Positions 7,993-16,711 of a stretch of DNA of 64,000 nucleotides are shown here, piece after piece. The notes beneath the pieces were generated by a model. The model saw only the letters and a program-made list of their open reading frames with translations. It did no database searches and was not told the DNA's origin. Where the stretch lies: NCBI GenBank assembly GCA_964396895.1, contig CAYNGJ010000003.1, positions 1-64,000 on the forward strand. The letters are read 5' to 3'. The translations under genes and the position numbers were made by a program. Each line of letters opens with the position of its first letter. Within the stretch, counting starts at the first letter, position 1. Source of the DNA: UBA2334 sp964396895. GTDB lineage: Bacteria; Pseudomonadota; Gammaproteobacteria; Burkholderiales; Burkholderiaceae_C.

Positions 7993-10900
7993 ATGAAATC
8001 ATTACTCGACCTGTTCAAGCAGTTCACGCCCGACGAGCATTTTGATGCCATCCGCATCGGCTTGGCATCGCCTGAAAAAATCCGCTCATGGTCTTTTGGC
8101 GAAGTCAAGAAGCCAGAAACCATCAACTACCGCACGTTCAAGCCCGAGCGTGACGGATTGTTTTGCGCCAAAATTTTCGGACCCATCAAGGACTACGAAT
8201 GCTTGTGCGGCAAGTACAAGCGCCTGAAGCACCGTGGTGTGATCTGCGAAAAGTGCGGTGTGGAAGTGACGCAGACAAAGGTGCGCCGAGAGCGCATGGG
8301 TCACATCGACCTTGCGGCACCTTGTGCCCACATCTGGTTCCTGAAGTCGCTGCCCAGCCGTTTGGGCATGGTGCTGGACATGACGCTGCGCGACATTGAG
8401 CGCGTGCTCTATTTCGAAGCGTATGTGGTGGTGGACCCTGGCATGACCCCGCTGAAGAAATACAGCATCATGACCGAGGACGACTACGAGGCCAAACAGC
8501 GCGAATTCGGCTACGACGAGTTTGTGGCCAAAATGGGCGCAGAGGGTATCAAGGAGTTGCTGGAAAGCATCGACTTGGATGTGGAGATCGAGAAACTGCG
8601 CAATGACCTGACCGGGTCAGAGCTGAAGATCAAGAAGAACGCCAAGCGTCTGAAGGTCATCGAGGCCTTCAAGAAATCCGGCATCAAGCCCGAGTGGATG
8701 GTCTTGGACGTGCTGCCAGTGCTGCCACCCGATCTGCGTCCGTTGGTGCCGTTGGATGGCGGCCGTTTTGCCACGTCCGACCTGAACGATCTGTATCGCC
8801 GCGTCATCAACCGCAACAGCCGCCTGCGTCGGTTGCTGGAATTGAAGGCGCCTGAAATCATTGCGCGCAACGAAAAACGCATGCTGCAGGAAGCGGTTGA
8901 CAGCTTGCTGGACAACGGACGCCGTGGCAAGGCCATGACGGGCGCCAACAAGCGTGCACTGAAATCCTTGGCCGACATGATCAAGGGCAAGAGCGGCCGT
9001 TTCCGCCAGAACTTGCTGGGCAAGCGGGTGGACTACTCGGGTCGTTCCGTGATCACCGTGGGCCCAACCCTCAAGCTGCACCAATGCGGTTTGCCCAAGT
9101 TGATGGCGCTGGAGCTTTTCAAGCCGTTCATCTTTTCGCGCCTGGAAGCCATGGGGATTGCCACCACCATCAAGGCGGCCAAGAAGGAAGTCGAAGCCGG
9201 GACCCCGGTGGTGTGGGACATTCTGGAAGAGGTGATCAAAGAACACCCCATCCTGTTGAACCGTGCCCCTACGCTGCACCGCTTGGGTATTCAGGCCTTC
9301 GAGCCCATCCTGATTGAAGGCAAGGCCATCCAGCTCCACCCACTGGTCTGCTCGGCGTTCAACGCTGACTTCGACGGTGACCAGATGGCCGTGCACGTGC
9401 CCCTGTCGGTGGAGGCACAGATGGAGGCGCGCACGCTGATGCTGGCTTCCAACAACGTGCTGTTTCCCGCCAGTGGCGAGCCGTCCATCGTGCCTTCTCA
9501 GGACGTCGTGCTGGGTCTGTACTACGCGACCCGCGACCGCATCAATGCCAAAGGTGAAGGCATGATGTTTGCCGACTTGGCCGAATTGCAGCGCGCCCTG
9601 GATGCCGGCGTGGTGGAAATCACGTCCAAAGTCAGTGTCCGTTTGACCGAGTACCTGAAAGACAAGGTCACGGGCGAGTTTGTCGCGGAAACCAAGCTGG
9701 TGGACACCACCGTGGGCCGTGCGCTGCTGTCTGAAATTCTCCCCAAGGGGCTGCCATTCAGCAACTTGAACAAGGCACTGAAGAAGAAGGAAATCTCCCG
9801 GCTCATCAACACGTCCTTCCGCAAATGCGGCCTGAAGGAAACCGTGGTGTTCGCCGATAAGCTGCTGCAAAACGGCTTCAAGTTGGCGACCCGCTCGGGC
9901 ATCTCCATTGCGGTGGACGACATGCTGGTGCCGCCAGAGAAGCACGGCATCATTGGTCGCGCTGAAAAAGAGGTGAAGGAAATCGCCCAGCAGTACGCAT
10001 CTGGTCTGGTGACCTCGGGTGAGCGCTACAACAAAGTGGTGGACATCTGGGGCAAGGCGGGTGACGAGGTGTCCAAGGTCATGATGGCCCAACTGGCCAA
10101 GCAGAAGACCATTGACCGTCACGGCCAAGAAGTGGATCAGGAGTCCTTCAACTCCATCTACATGATGGCCGACTCGGGCGCCCGTGGCTCTGCCGCCCAG
10201 ATTCGCCAGTTGGCGGGTATGCGTGGTCTGATGGCCAAGCCAGACGGCTCCATCATCGAAACCCCCATCACGGCCAACTTCCGAGAAGGCCTGAACGTGT
10301 TGCAGTACTTCATCTCCACACACGGTGCGCGAAAAGGTCTGGCCGACACAGCGTTGAAGACGGCGAACTCGGGTTACCTGACCCGCCGTCTGGTGGACGT
10401 GACCCAGGATCTGGTGGTCAACGAGGACGATTGCGGCACCAGTCAGGGCACGTTGATGCGTGCCATCGTCGAGGGCGGGGAAGTCATCGAGTCGCTGCGC
10501 GACCGCGTGTTGGGCCGCACCACTGCCGAAGAGGTGTTGGACCCCGAAACCCGCGTGATGCTGGTGCCTGCTGGCCAGATGCTGGACGAAGACATCATAG
10601 AAGGGCTGGAAGCCGCAGGCGTTGACGAAGTCAAAGTGCGCACAGCCCTGACCTGCGAAACCCGCTATGGCATCTGCGCCAAGTGCTATGGCCGCGACCT
10701 GGGTCGCGGTGGTCTGGTGAACATGGGCGAGGCGGTGGGTGTGATCGCCGCCCAGTCCATTGGCGAACCCGGCACCCAGCTGACCATGCGCACCTTCCAC
10801 ATCGGTGGTGCGGCGTCGCGTGCGGCCATTGCTTCCAGCGTGGAAGCCAAGTCCAGCGGCGCCGTCGGCTTCAACGCCACCATGCGTTACGTGAGCAACA

Positions 10901-12210
10901 GCAAAGGTGAGCTGGTGGTGATTGCCCGTTCTGGCGAAATCATCATCCACGACGACCTGGGCCGCGAGCGTGAGCGCCACAAAGTGCCGTATGGCGCCAT
11001 CCTGACCGTCAAACCCGACCAGCAGATCAAGGCGGGCAACATCCTGGCCAACTGGGATCCGCTGACCCGACCCATCATCACGGAGTTTGCCGGACGGGTG
11101 AGGTTCGAGAACGTGGAAGAAGGTCTGACCGTTGCCAAGCAGGTCGACGAGGTCACCGGTTTGGCCACCCTCGTGGTCATTGACCCCAAACGCCGTGGTG
11201 CTGCCAAAATTGTGCGTCCTCAGGTGAAACTGGTCGATGTCACCGGCAACGAGATCAAGATCCCCGGTACCGACCATTCCGTGACCATTGGTTTCCAGGT
11301 GGGAGCGCTGCTTCAGGTACGTGACGACCAGGAAGTGGGCCCCGGCGAAGTGCTGGCCCGCATTCCCATCGAAGGCCAGAAGACCCGAGACATCACAGGC
11401 GGTCTGCCGCGTGTGGCCGAGCTGTTCGAAGCCCGCTCACCCAAAGACAAGGGCATGCTGGCCGAGATGACCGGTACCGTGTCTTTCGGCAAGGAAACCA
11501 AGGGCAAGGTTCGCTTGCAGATCACCGACCCCGAAGGCAAGGTATGGGACGAGCTGATTCCCAAGGAAAAGAACATCTTGGTGCACGAAGGCCAAGTGGT
11601 CAACAAGGGCGAGAGCATTGTGGACGGCCCCGCCGATCCCCAGGACATTCTCCGTCTGCTGGGCATGGAAGAGCTGGCCCGCTACATCGTGGACGAGGTG
11701 CAGGACGTGTACCGCTTGCAGGGTGTGAAGATCAACGACAAGCACATTGAGGTGATTGTTCGTCAGATGCTGCGCCGTGTGGTGGTCGAGAACGTGGGCG
11801 ATTCCACCTACATCAGTGGTGAGCAGGTCGAGCGCTCGGAAATCCTGAACACCAACGACGATTTGCGTGGTCAAGGCAAGATGCCCGCGACCTACAGCAA
11901 CGTGCTGTTGGGCATTACCAAGGCTTCGTTGTCCACGGATTCGTTCATCTCGGCGGCCTCCTTCCAGGAAACCACGCGCGTGCTGACCGAGGCCGCCATC
12001 ATGGGCAAGCGCGACACCTTGCGTGGTCTGAAGGAAAACGTCATCGTGGGTCGCCTGATCCCCGCAGGTACCGGCATGGCCTACCACAAGGCCCGCAAGG
12101 TCAAGGAGGACATGGACGACGCCGAGCGCCGCGCCATTGCCGAGGCCGATGCGGCCCAGTTGGCGGCCGATCAGGCCGACGTGTTGGGTGAGAGCGCCGC
12201 TGCCGAGTAA
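7993..12210 (+). CDS. rpoC: DNA-directed RNA polymerase subunit beta-prime
   Basis: Beta-prime carries the catalytic magnesium site. The 1405-residue protein starts MKSLLDLFKQFTPDEHFDAI, has the N-terminal zinc ribbon (CLCGKYKRLKHRGVICEKCG), the absolutely conserved NADFDGDQMAVH loop holding the three catalytic Asp, and the second zinc site with CETRYGICAKCYGRDL. The sequence SIGEPGTQLTMRTFHIGG marks the trigger-loop region. It is co-transcribed with rpoB and followed by a strong terminator. Confidence 0.98.
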   Translation: MKSLLDLFKQFTPDEHFDAIRIGLASPEKIRSWSFGEVKKPETINYRTFKPERDGLFCAKIFGPIKDYECLCGKYKRLKHRGVICEKCGVEVTQTKVRRERMGHIDLAAPCAHIWFLKSLPSRLGMVLDMTLRDIERVLYFEAYVVVDPGMTPLKKYSIMTEDDYEAKQREFGYDEFVAKMGAEGIKELLESIDLDVEIEKLRNDLTGSELKIKKNAKRLKVIEAFKKSGIKPEWMVLDVLPVLPPDLRPLVPLDGGRFATSDLNDLYRRVINRNSRLRRLLELKAPEIIARNEKRMLQEAVDSLLDNGRRGKAMTGANKRALKSLADMIKGKSGRFRQNLLGKRVDYSGRSVITVGPTLKLHQCGLPKLMALELFKPFIFSRLEAMGIATTIKAAKKEVEAGTPVVWDILEEVIKEHPILLNRAPTLHRLGIQAFEPILIEGKAIQLHPLVCSAFNADFDGDQMAVHVPLSVEAQMEARTLMLASNNVLFPASGEPSIVPSQDVVLGLYYATRDRINAKGEGMMFADLAELQRALDAGVVEITSKVSVRLTEYLKDKVTGEFVAETKLVDTTVGRALLSEILPKGLPFSNLNKALKKKEISRLINTSFRKCGLKETVVFADKLLQNGFKLATRSGISIAVDDMLVPPEKHGIIGRAEKEVKEIAQQYASGLVTSGERYNKVVDIWGKAGDEVSKVMMAQLAKQKTIDRHGQEVDQESFNSIYMMADSGARGSAAQIRQLAGMRGLMAKPDGSIIETPITANFREGLNVLQYFISTHGARKGLADTALKTANSGYLTRRLVDVTQDLVVNEDDCGTSQGTLMRAIVEGGEVIESLRDRVLGRTTAEEVLDPETRVMLVPAGQMLDEDIIEGLEAAGVDEVKVRTALTCETRYGICAKCYGRDLGRGGLVNMGEAVGVIAAQSIGEPGTQLTMRTFHIGGAASRAAIASSVEAKSSGAVGFNATMRYVSNSKGELVVIARSGEIIIHDDLGRERERHKVPYGAILTVKPDQQIKAGNILANWDPLTRPIITEFAGRVRFENVEEGLTVAKQVDEVTGLATLVVIDPKRRGAAKIVRPQVKLVDVTGNEIKIPGTDHSVTIGFQVGALLQVRDDQEVGPGEVLARIPIEGQKTRDITGGLPRVAELFEARSPKDKGMLAEMTGTVSFGKETKGKVRLQITDPEGKVWDELIPKEKNILVHEGQVVNKGESIVDGPADPQDILRLLGMEELARYIVDEVQDVYRLQGVKINDKHIEVIVRQMLRRVVVENVGDSTYISGEQVERSEILNTNDDLRGQGKMPATYSNVLLGITKASLSTDSFISAASFQETTRVLTEAAIMGKRDTLRGLKENVIVGRLIPAGTGMAYHKARKVKEDMDDAERRAIAEADAAQLAADQADVLGESAAAE

Positions 12211-12230
12211 GCCGTTGCCCTGAACGACAA

Positions 12231-12266
12231 AGCCCGTCACCAGTGAGCTGGTGACGGGCTTTTTTG
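12231..12266 (+). terminator. Rho-independent terminator after rpoC
   Basis: AGCCCGTCACCAG (12231-12243), loop TGAG, and CTGGTGACGGGCT (12248-12260) form a perfect 13-bp stem followed by a run of T. It ends the secE-rpoC transcription block. Confidence 0.95.
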
Positions 12267-12280
12267 TCCCAGAATCTCGG

Positions 12281-12769
12281 TCAGCCTGCCAGGGCCTGTT
12301 CGATGGCTTCGGTCAAGGACGCAGGCGTATCTTGCGGGGCAAACCGGCGCACGGTGGTGCCGTCGCGTCCCACGAGGAACTTGGTGAAGTTCCACTTGAT
12401 GCCTTTGGAGCCCAGGATGCCGGGTGCGGCGCTGGAGAGCCATTGGTAAAGTGGCACTGCCTCTGGGCCATTCACCTGAACCTTGCCCATCAATGGAAAG
12501 GTGACGCCAAAGTTCAGGCTGCAAAATTCGGCAATCTGGGCATTGCTGCCGGGCTCCTGACCCCCAAACTGGTTGCAGGGAAAGCCCAGTACCACCAGCC
12601 CCTGAGGTGAAAAGCGCTGGTGCAGCGCCTCCAGTCCCGCCAGCTGGGGGGTAAAGCCACAACCGCTGGCGGTGTTGACGATCAGCAGCACCTGGCCGCG
12701 GAATTGGTCCAGCTTGACGGCATGGCCGTGCGCGTCTGTGGCTGAAAAATCGCACACGGTGGTGGGCAT
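12281..12769 (-). CDS. Glutathione peroxidase family protein (Cys form)
   Basis: A thiol peroxidase of the GPx fold that reduces hydroperoxides. In bacteria the electron donor is often thioredoxin rather than glutathione. The peroxidatic cysteine is in NTASGCGFTPQ (Cys37), the Gln is in GFPCNQFGGQEPG, and the Trp is in KWNFTKFLVG, so the catalytic set is complete. The length of 162 residues is normal. The start MPTTVCDFSATDAHG lies 9 nt after the lplT stop on the same strand, so the two are likely one transcript. Confidence 0.92.
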   Translation of the reverse strand: MPTTVCDFSATDAHGHAVKLDQFRGQVLLIVNTASGCGFTPQLAGLEALHQRFSPQGLVVLGFPCNQFGGQEPGSNAQIAEFCSLNFGVTFPLMGKVQVNGPEAVPLYQWLSSAAPGILGSKGIKWNFTKFLVGRDGTTVRRFAPQDTPASLTEAIEQALAG

Positions 12770-12778
12770 GGGGCCTTT

Positions 12779-14059
12779 TCAGTGGTGGTCGTCCCGGCGG
12801 GCAACCGCCAGCAACTCTTCCAGCTCATGGGGGTGTGCCACTTCGTTGTGGGCATGCCAGCGCTGGATGAGCCACATGACGCCGGCCACCAGCAGCCCGA
12901 ACCCCGTGATGGCCGCAAATGCAGACAGGCCCATGCCCGTGCTGACGCTGTACAGCAGCCCCAGCACCAGGATGCATGCCTGTTCATTGAAGTTCTGAAC
13001 CGCGATGGAGCGACCGGCGCCCATCAGGTTGTGTCCCCGATGCTGCAGCAGGGCGTTCATGGGCACCACCAAAAAACCGCCCAGCGCGCCCAAGGCAATC
13101 AGAAACGGTGCCGCCACCCAGACGTTGTCGATGAAGATCATCAGCACCACCAATAGCCCCATGCCAATGCCCATGGGGATGACCGCAGTGGCGCGGTCCA
13201 GCTTCATTTTGAGCGAGGCCACCACGGCCCCCACGGCGGTGCCCAAGGCCACCACACCGACCAGCGACGACGCTTGGGTGGTGGAATAGCCCAACGCGGC
13301 GGCGGCCCAGGCCAGCACGATGTAGCGCAGATTGCCGCTGACCCCCCAGAACAAAGTGGTGGTGGCCAGAGAAATTTGCCCCAGACGGTCGCGCCAGAGG
13401 CGACGGTTGCAGTCCAGAAAGTCTGGCAGCAAGGCCAATGGATTGCACGGCAAAGGGCGGAAGGCCACGCCGGTCAGCGGAATGCGGGTGTTGAACCAGG
13501 CCGCCAAGGCGTACACCGCGACGAGCACGAGGATGGCGCTTTCAGCAGGCGTGTCGATGCCGGTGTCAACGCCAGGCAGGTCCACTTGCATCAGGTAGCT
13601 GGAGATCCATGGGCCCACCAGTTGGCCACCCAAGAGCACCCCCAGGATGATGGATCCGATGGTCAGTCCTTCGATCCAGCCATTGGCCTTGACGAGTTGC
13701 GAAGAAGGCAGCAATTCGGTCAGGATGCCGTACTTGGCTGGCGAATACGCCGCAGCACCCAAGCCCACGACGGCAAACGACAGCAGTGGGTTGAACCCCA
13801 CCAGCATCAGCAGGCAGCCCACCACCTTGATGGCGTTGCTGATGAACATGACCTGTCCCTTGGGGCGCGCATCTGCAAATGCGCCCACGAAGGGGGCCAG
13901 CACCACATAGAACAGGGCAAACATGGGGACCAGCGCGGCGCGCTGCCACTCCGGTGCACCACTGGTGCGCAGCAGCTCAATGGCTGCCACGAACAGCGCG
14001 TTGTCAGCCAGAGAGCTGAAAAACTGCGCCGTCATGATGGTGTAGAAGCCGCGCTTCAT
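12779..14059 (-). CDS. lplT: Lysophospholipid transporter LplT (MFS)
   Basis: LplT flips lysophospholipids across the inner membrane for re-acylation. The chosen start gives MKRGFYTIMTAQFFSSLADN, the hallmark N-terminus of the family; the frame is open for 43 more codons upstream but that stretch lies in the divergent promoter region. About 426 residues with roughly 12 hydrophobic helices. In enterobacteria it is followed by aas; here gpx follows instead, and alr is divergent, an arrangement I associate with Burkholderiales. Confidence 0.9.
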   Translation of the reverse strand: MKRGFYTIMTAQFFSSLADNALFVAAIELLRTSGAPEWQRAALVPMFALFYVVLAPFVGAFADARPKGQVMFISNAIKVVGCLLMLVGFNPLLSFAVVGLGAAAYSPAKYGILTELLPSSQLVKANGWIEGLTIGSIILGVLLGGQLVGPWISSYLMQVDLPGVDTGIDTPAESAILVLVAVYALAAWFNTRIPLTGVAFRPLPCNPLALLPDFLDCNRRLWRDRLGQISLATTTLFWGVSGNLRYIVLAWAAAALGYSTTQASSLVGVVALGTAVGAVVASLKMKLDRATAVIPMGIGMGLLVVLMIFIDNVWVAAPFLIALGALGGFLVVPMNALLQHRGHNLMGAGRSIAVQNFNEQACILVLGLLYSVSTGMGLSAFAAITGFGLLVAGVMWLIQRWHAHNEVAHPHELEELLAVARRDDHH

Positions 14060-14232
14060 GCAGATAATTTGTGGAGTGGGGTGCGGTAAAAGCGCGTCTG
14101 GCGATCGAGTCTGTGCAAAAGTCGGGCGCAGGATTTCCAACGGTGCGCGGTTATAGCACGCCACCTGCGGGTGCCCTGTGCGGGCCAACCCTCGTTGCCA
14201 ATGCCAACTTTTGTGATCTTTCGGAAACTGCC

Positions 14233-15414
14233 ATGCCCCGTCCCATCTCCGCCACCGTTCACCTGGAGGCCTTGCGCCACAACCTGGCGCTGGCCCGCGC
14301 TGCTGCGGGCGATGCGCGCGTGTGGTCCGTGGTCAAGGCCAACGCCTACGGCCATGGCATTGAGCGGGTGTTCGACGCCCTTCGGGCGGCGGATGGGTTT
14401 GCGCTGCTGGACCTGAGCGAGGCCCAGCGGGTGCGTGACCTGGGCTGGCGAGGCCCCGTGCTGTTGCTGGAGGGCGCGTTTGAATTGCGTGATTTGGAGT
14501 GGTGTTCCCGCCTGGGTCTGTGGCACGTGGTGCACTGCGACGAGCAGATCGACATGCTGGCCACCCACAAAACCCAGGTGCCCCACCGGGTGTTTCTGAA
14601 AATGAACAGCGGTATGAACCGGCTGGGGTTTCGTCCCGCGCATTTTCGGGCCGCGTGGACCCGGCTCAGCGCCCTGCCCCAGGTGGAAGAAATTTCACTC
14701 ATGACCCATTTCAGCGATGCCGACAGCCCGACCCCGGGCCTCAGCGGCATTGCTGGCCAGGTGAGCACGTTTGTGCGCGCCACCCATGACTTGCCCGGCG
14801 AGCGCAGCCTGTGCAACAGCGCTGCCTTGCTGCGGCACGGCCAGGCCGCGCTGGCTGAGTTGGGTCAGACCGGTGCGGCAGTGGCGGCCGGTGCACTCAC
14901 GGCTGACTGGGTACGCCCCGGCATTTTGGTGTACGGAGGGGCCCCCGACCACCCGCACCGCACCAGCCAAGACTGGGGCTTGCAGCCCGCCATGACCCTG
15001 GCCAGCCGGCTCATTGCGGTGCAGGATGTCCCGGTGGGCGAGGCGGTGGGTTATGGCTCCACCTTTTGTGCCACACAGCCCTTGCGAGTGGGTGTGGTGG
15101 CCTGCGGGTACGCCGATGGCTACCCCCGCCATGCGCCCGGACAGGGGGAGCGCCGCACGCCGGTGCTGGTGGAAGGGGTGCGTACCCATCTGGTGGGGCG
15201 CGTCAGCATGGACTTGCTCGCGGTGGACCTCGGACCGGTGGACCAGGCCCGTGCGGCCCAAGGTCTGCCACACGCGGAGGCTGGGGCCGAGGTGGTGCTG
15301 TGGGGCAAAAGCCAGCACGGTGCCGTACTGGCCGTGGATGAGGTGGCCCACGCGGCGGGCACCATTGGCTACGAGCTGATGTGTGCGGTGGCGCAGCGGG
15401 TGAATTTTAGATAA
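14233..15414 (+). CDS. alr: Alanine racemase
   Basis: A PLP enzyme that makes D-alanine for peptidoglycan. The start MPRPISATVHLEALRHN fits the family; the 393-residue length is typical or slightly long. The PLP lysine is in SVVKANAYGHG (Lys35) and the second catalytic base Tyr is in GEAVGYGSTF. The C-terminal beta domain contains VGRVSMDLLAVDL. The gene is divergent from lplT across a 173-bp spacer and its stop codon overlaps a copy of the dispersed repeat. Confidence 0.96.
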   Translation: MPRPISATVHLEALRHNLALARAAAGDARVWSVVKANAYGHGIERVFDALRAADGFALLDLSEAQRVRDLGWRGPVLLLEGAFELRDLEWCSRLGLWHVVHCDEQIDMLATHKTQVPHRVFLKMNSGMNRLGFRPAHFRAAWTRLSALPQVEEISLMTHFSDADSPTPGLSGIAGQVSTFVRATHDLPGERSLCNSAALLRHGQAALAELGQTGAAVAAGALTADWVRPGILVYGGAPDHPHRTSQDWGLQPAMTLASRLIAVQDVPVGEAVGYGSTFCATQPLRVGVVACGYADGYPRHAPGQGERRTPVLVEGVRTHLVGRVSMDLLAVDLGPVDQARAAQGLPHAEAGAEVVLWGKSQHGAVLAVDEVAHAAGTIGYELMCAVAQRVNFR

Positions 15415-15461
15415 AAATGGCCTACAACGCTTGTCATTAATGGAAAATCTGCTGCGTATTT
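15413..15461 (-). repeat. Dispersed AT-rich repeat, copy A
   Basis: Read on the minus strand it ends AAGCGTTGTAGGCCATTTTT with an AGCAG box about 25 nt before. The T-rich end coincides with the alr stop codon. It is degenerate, but both boxes and their spacing match the other copies in the window. Confidence 0.6.
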
Positions 15462-15493
15462 AATCTGATTGGCGGTGCAAATTTGTGCGATTG

Positions 15494-15522
15494 TTGTACC
15501 CCTGGGGGTATATTGATATACT
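15494..15522 (+). promoter_or_regulatory. Promoter with overlapping CsoR-like palindromic operator
   Basis: TTGTAC (15494-15499) and TATACT (15517-15522) are 17 bp apart and fit a sigma-70 promoter, the -10 box being close to consensus. The perfect palindrome TACCCC-TG-GGGGTA (15497-15510) overlies the -35 box and spacer. This C-tract/G-tract dyad is the style of operator bound by CsoR/RcnR/CstR (DUF156) repressors. The repressor type is inferred; no such gene lies in the window. Confidence 0.6.
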
Positions 15523-15547
15523 CGCCCGTTCCCTTTGGAAGTGACCC

Positions 15548-16690
15548 ATGACCACAGCCTTCAACGCCCTGTTCGATCTGCCCCGCCGCCTGGCGCCCCC
15601 CTTGTTGCCCGTTTGGGTGGTGGTGGTGGTGGTGGTGGTGTGTGCTGCCCTGGGCGTGCCTGCGCAGGCACAGGTCGCCGCGCCAGAGGTGGCTGTGGCC
15701 CTGGTGGCCCAGCGCGCCGTGGGTCAGGCACTGGTGTTGGAGGGCAGTTTGCAGGCCGTGCAGCAAAGCACCTTGTCTGCCCAAGCCAGCGGGCGAATCG
15801 CACAATTGCAGGTCAAGGCCGGCGACCGCGTCCGGGCAGGCCAGGTGTTGGCCACCATTGACGACCGCATGACCCAGGCAGGCGTGACACAGGCGCAAGC
15901 CCAGGTGGCGCAGGCCGATGCCCAGCTGGGCAACGCCAAAGCACACCTGGCCAGAACGCAGGAGCTGTTCACCAAAGGCTTTGTCAGCCAGTCTGCGCTG
16001 GACGTGGCCGCCGCGCAATTCAAAGCCGCACAGGCCGGCGCCAGCGGGGCCATGGCGGGCCAGGCCCAGTCTCAGCTCGCCCAGGGCTTTACCCGGCTGA
16101 CCGCCCCCTATGACGGTTGGGTGCTGGCCACCCATGCCCAGGCGGGGGATTTGGCCGCGCCCGGAGCACCGGTGCTCACGGTGTACGCGCCACAGCCCAT
16201 CCGTGCCGTCGTGCATGTGCCCGCCTCGCGCCAGCCAGCGGCGGGCAAACCCGTGATCGTCGAGGTGCGTTTGCCCGATGGGCGCTGGGTGCCGCCCGTG
16301 AGCCGTACCGCATTGCCTGCGGCCGATCCCGTTTCCCAGACCGTGGAATGGCGACTCGATCTGGCCGCTGACGCCACGGCCGGTGTGGTGCCGGGACAGC
16401 AGGTGCAGGTGCGTTTCTTGACCGGACAGACACAGCGCCTCACCGTTCCGTCCGACGCCGTGTTTCGTCGGGGGGAAATGACCGCCGTGTACGTGGCCCG
16501 CGACCACGCGACCTCGCCAGGTTTTGTGCTGCGTGCGGTGCGCCTGGGGGCCGACCAGGGCGCTGCAGGACACGAGGTGCTGGCGGGCCTGGTTGGTGGC
16601 GAGCGTGTGGCGCTGGACCCCGTGCGGGCCGGTTTGACGGGGGCAAAACCCGCCGCTGCCGCTGCCACCCCTGATGCCCCAGCGCGCTGA
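15548..16690 (+). CDS. RND efflux periplasmic adaptor (membrane fusion protein)
   Basis: The adaptor links an inner-membrane RND pump to an outer-membrane channel. The 380-residue protein has an N-terminal signal region ending near PAQAQ, a lipoyl/barrel-sandwich half (VLEGSLQAVQQSTLSAQASG), an Ala/Gln-rich alpha-hairpin at about 110-175, and the returning half (GFTRLTAPYDGWV). The hydrophobic core of the signal is eight consecutive GTG valine codons (15617-15640), a pure trinucleotide repeat. GGAAG lies upstream of the ATG. It is the first gene of a four-gene operon; no outer-membrane partner is encoded nearby. Confidence 0.9.
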   Translation: MTTAFNALFDLPRRLAPPLLPVWVVVVVVVVCAALGVPAQAQVAAPEVAVALVAQRAVGQALVLEGSLQAVQQSTLSAQASGRIAQLQVKAGDRVRAGQVLATIDDRMTQAGVTQAQAQVAQADAQLGNAKAHLARTQELFTKGFVSQSALDVAAAQFKAAQAGASGAMAGQAQSQLAQGFTRLTAPYDGWVLATHAQAGDLAAPGAPVLTVYAPQPIRAVVHVPASRQPAAGKPVIVEVRLPDGRWVPPVSRTALPAADPVSQTVEWRLDLAADATAGVVPGQQVQVRFLTGQTQRLTVPSDAVFRRGEMTAVYVARDHATSPGFVLRAVRLGADQGAAGHEVLAGLVGGERVALDPVRAGLTGAKPAAAAATPDAPAR

Positions 16691-16711
16691 GTCGGGCGAC
16701 CGGACGCACCC

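Noticed and set aside
8617..11277. 886-codon open frame antisense to rpoC
   Set aside because: It mirrors the codon bias of rpoC, has His/Gly-rich low-complexity sequence and no recognisable domain.
15611..15643. Tandem GGT repeats as a CRISPR or other array
   Set aside because: It is a simple in-frame trinucleotide run without spacers, inside a coding sequence.
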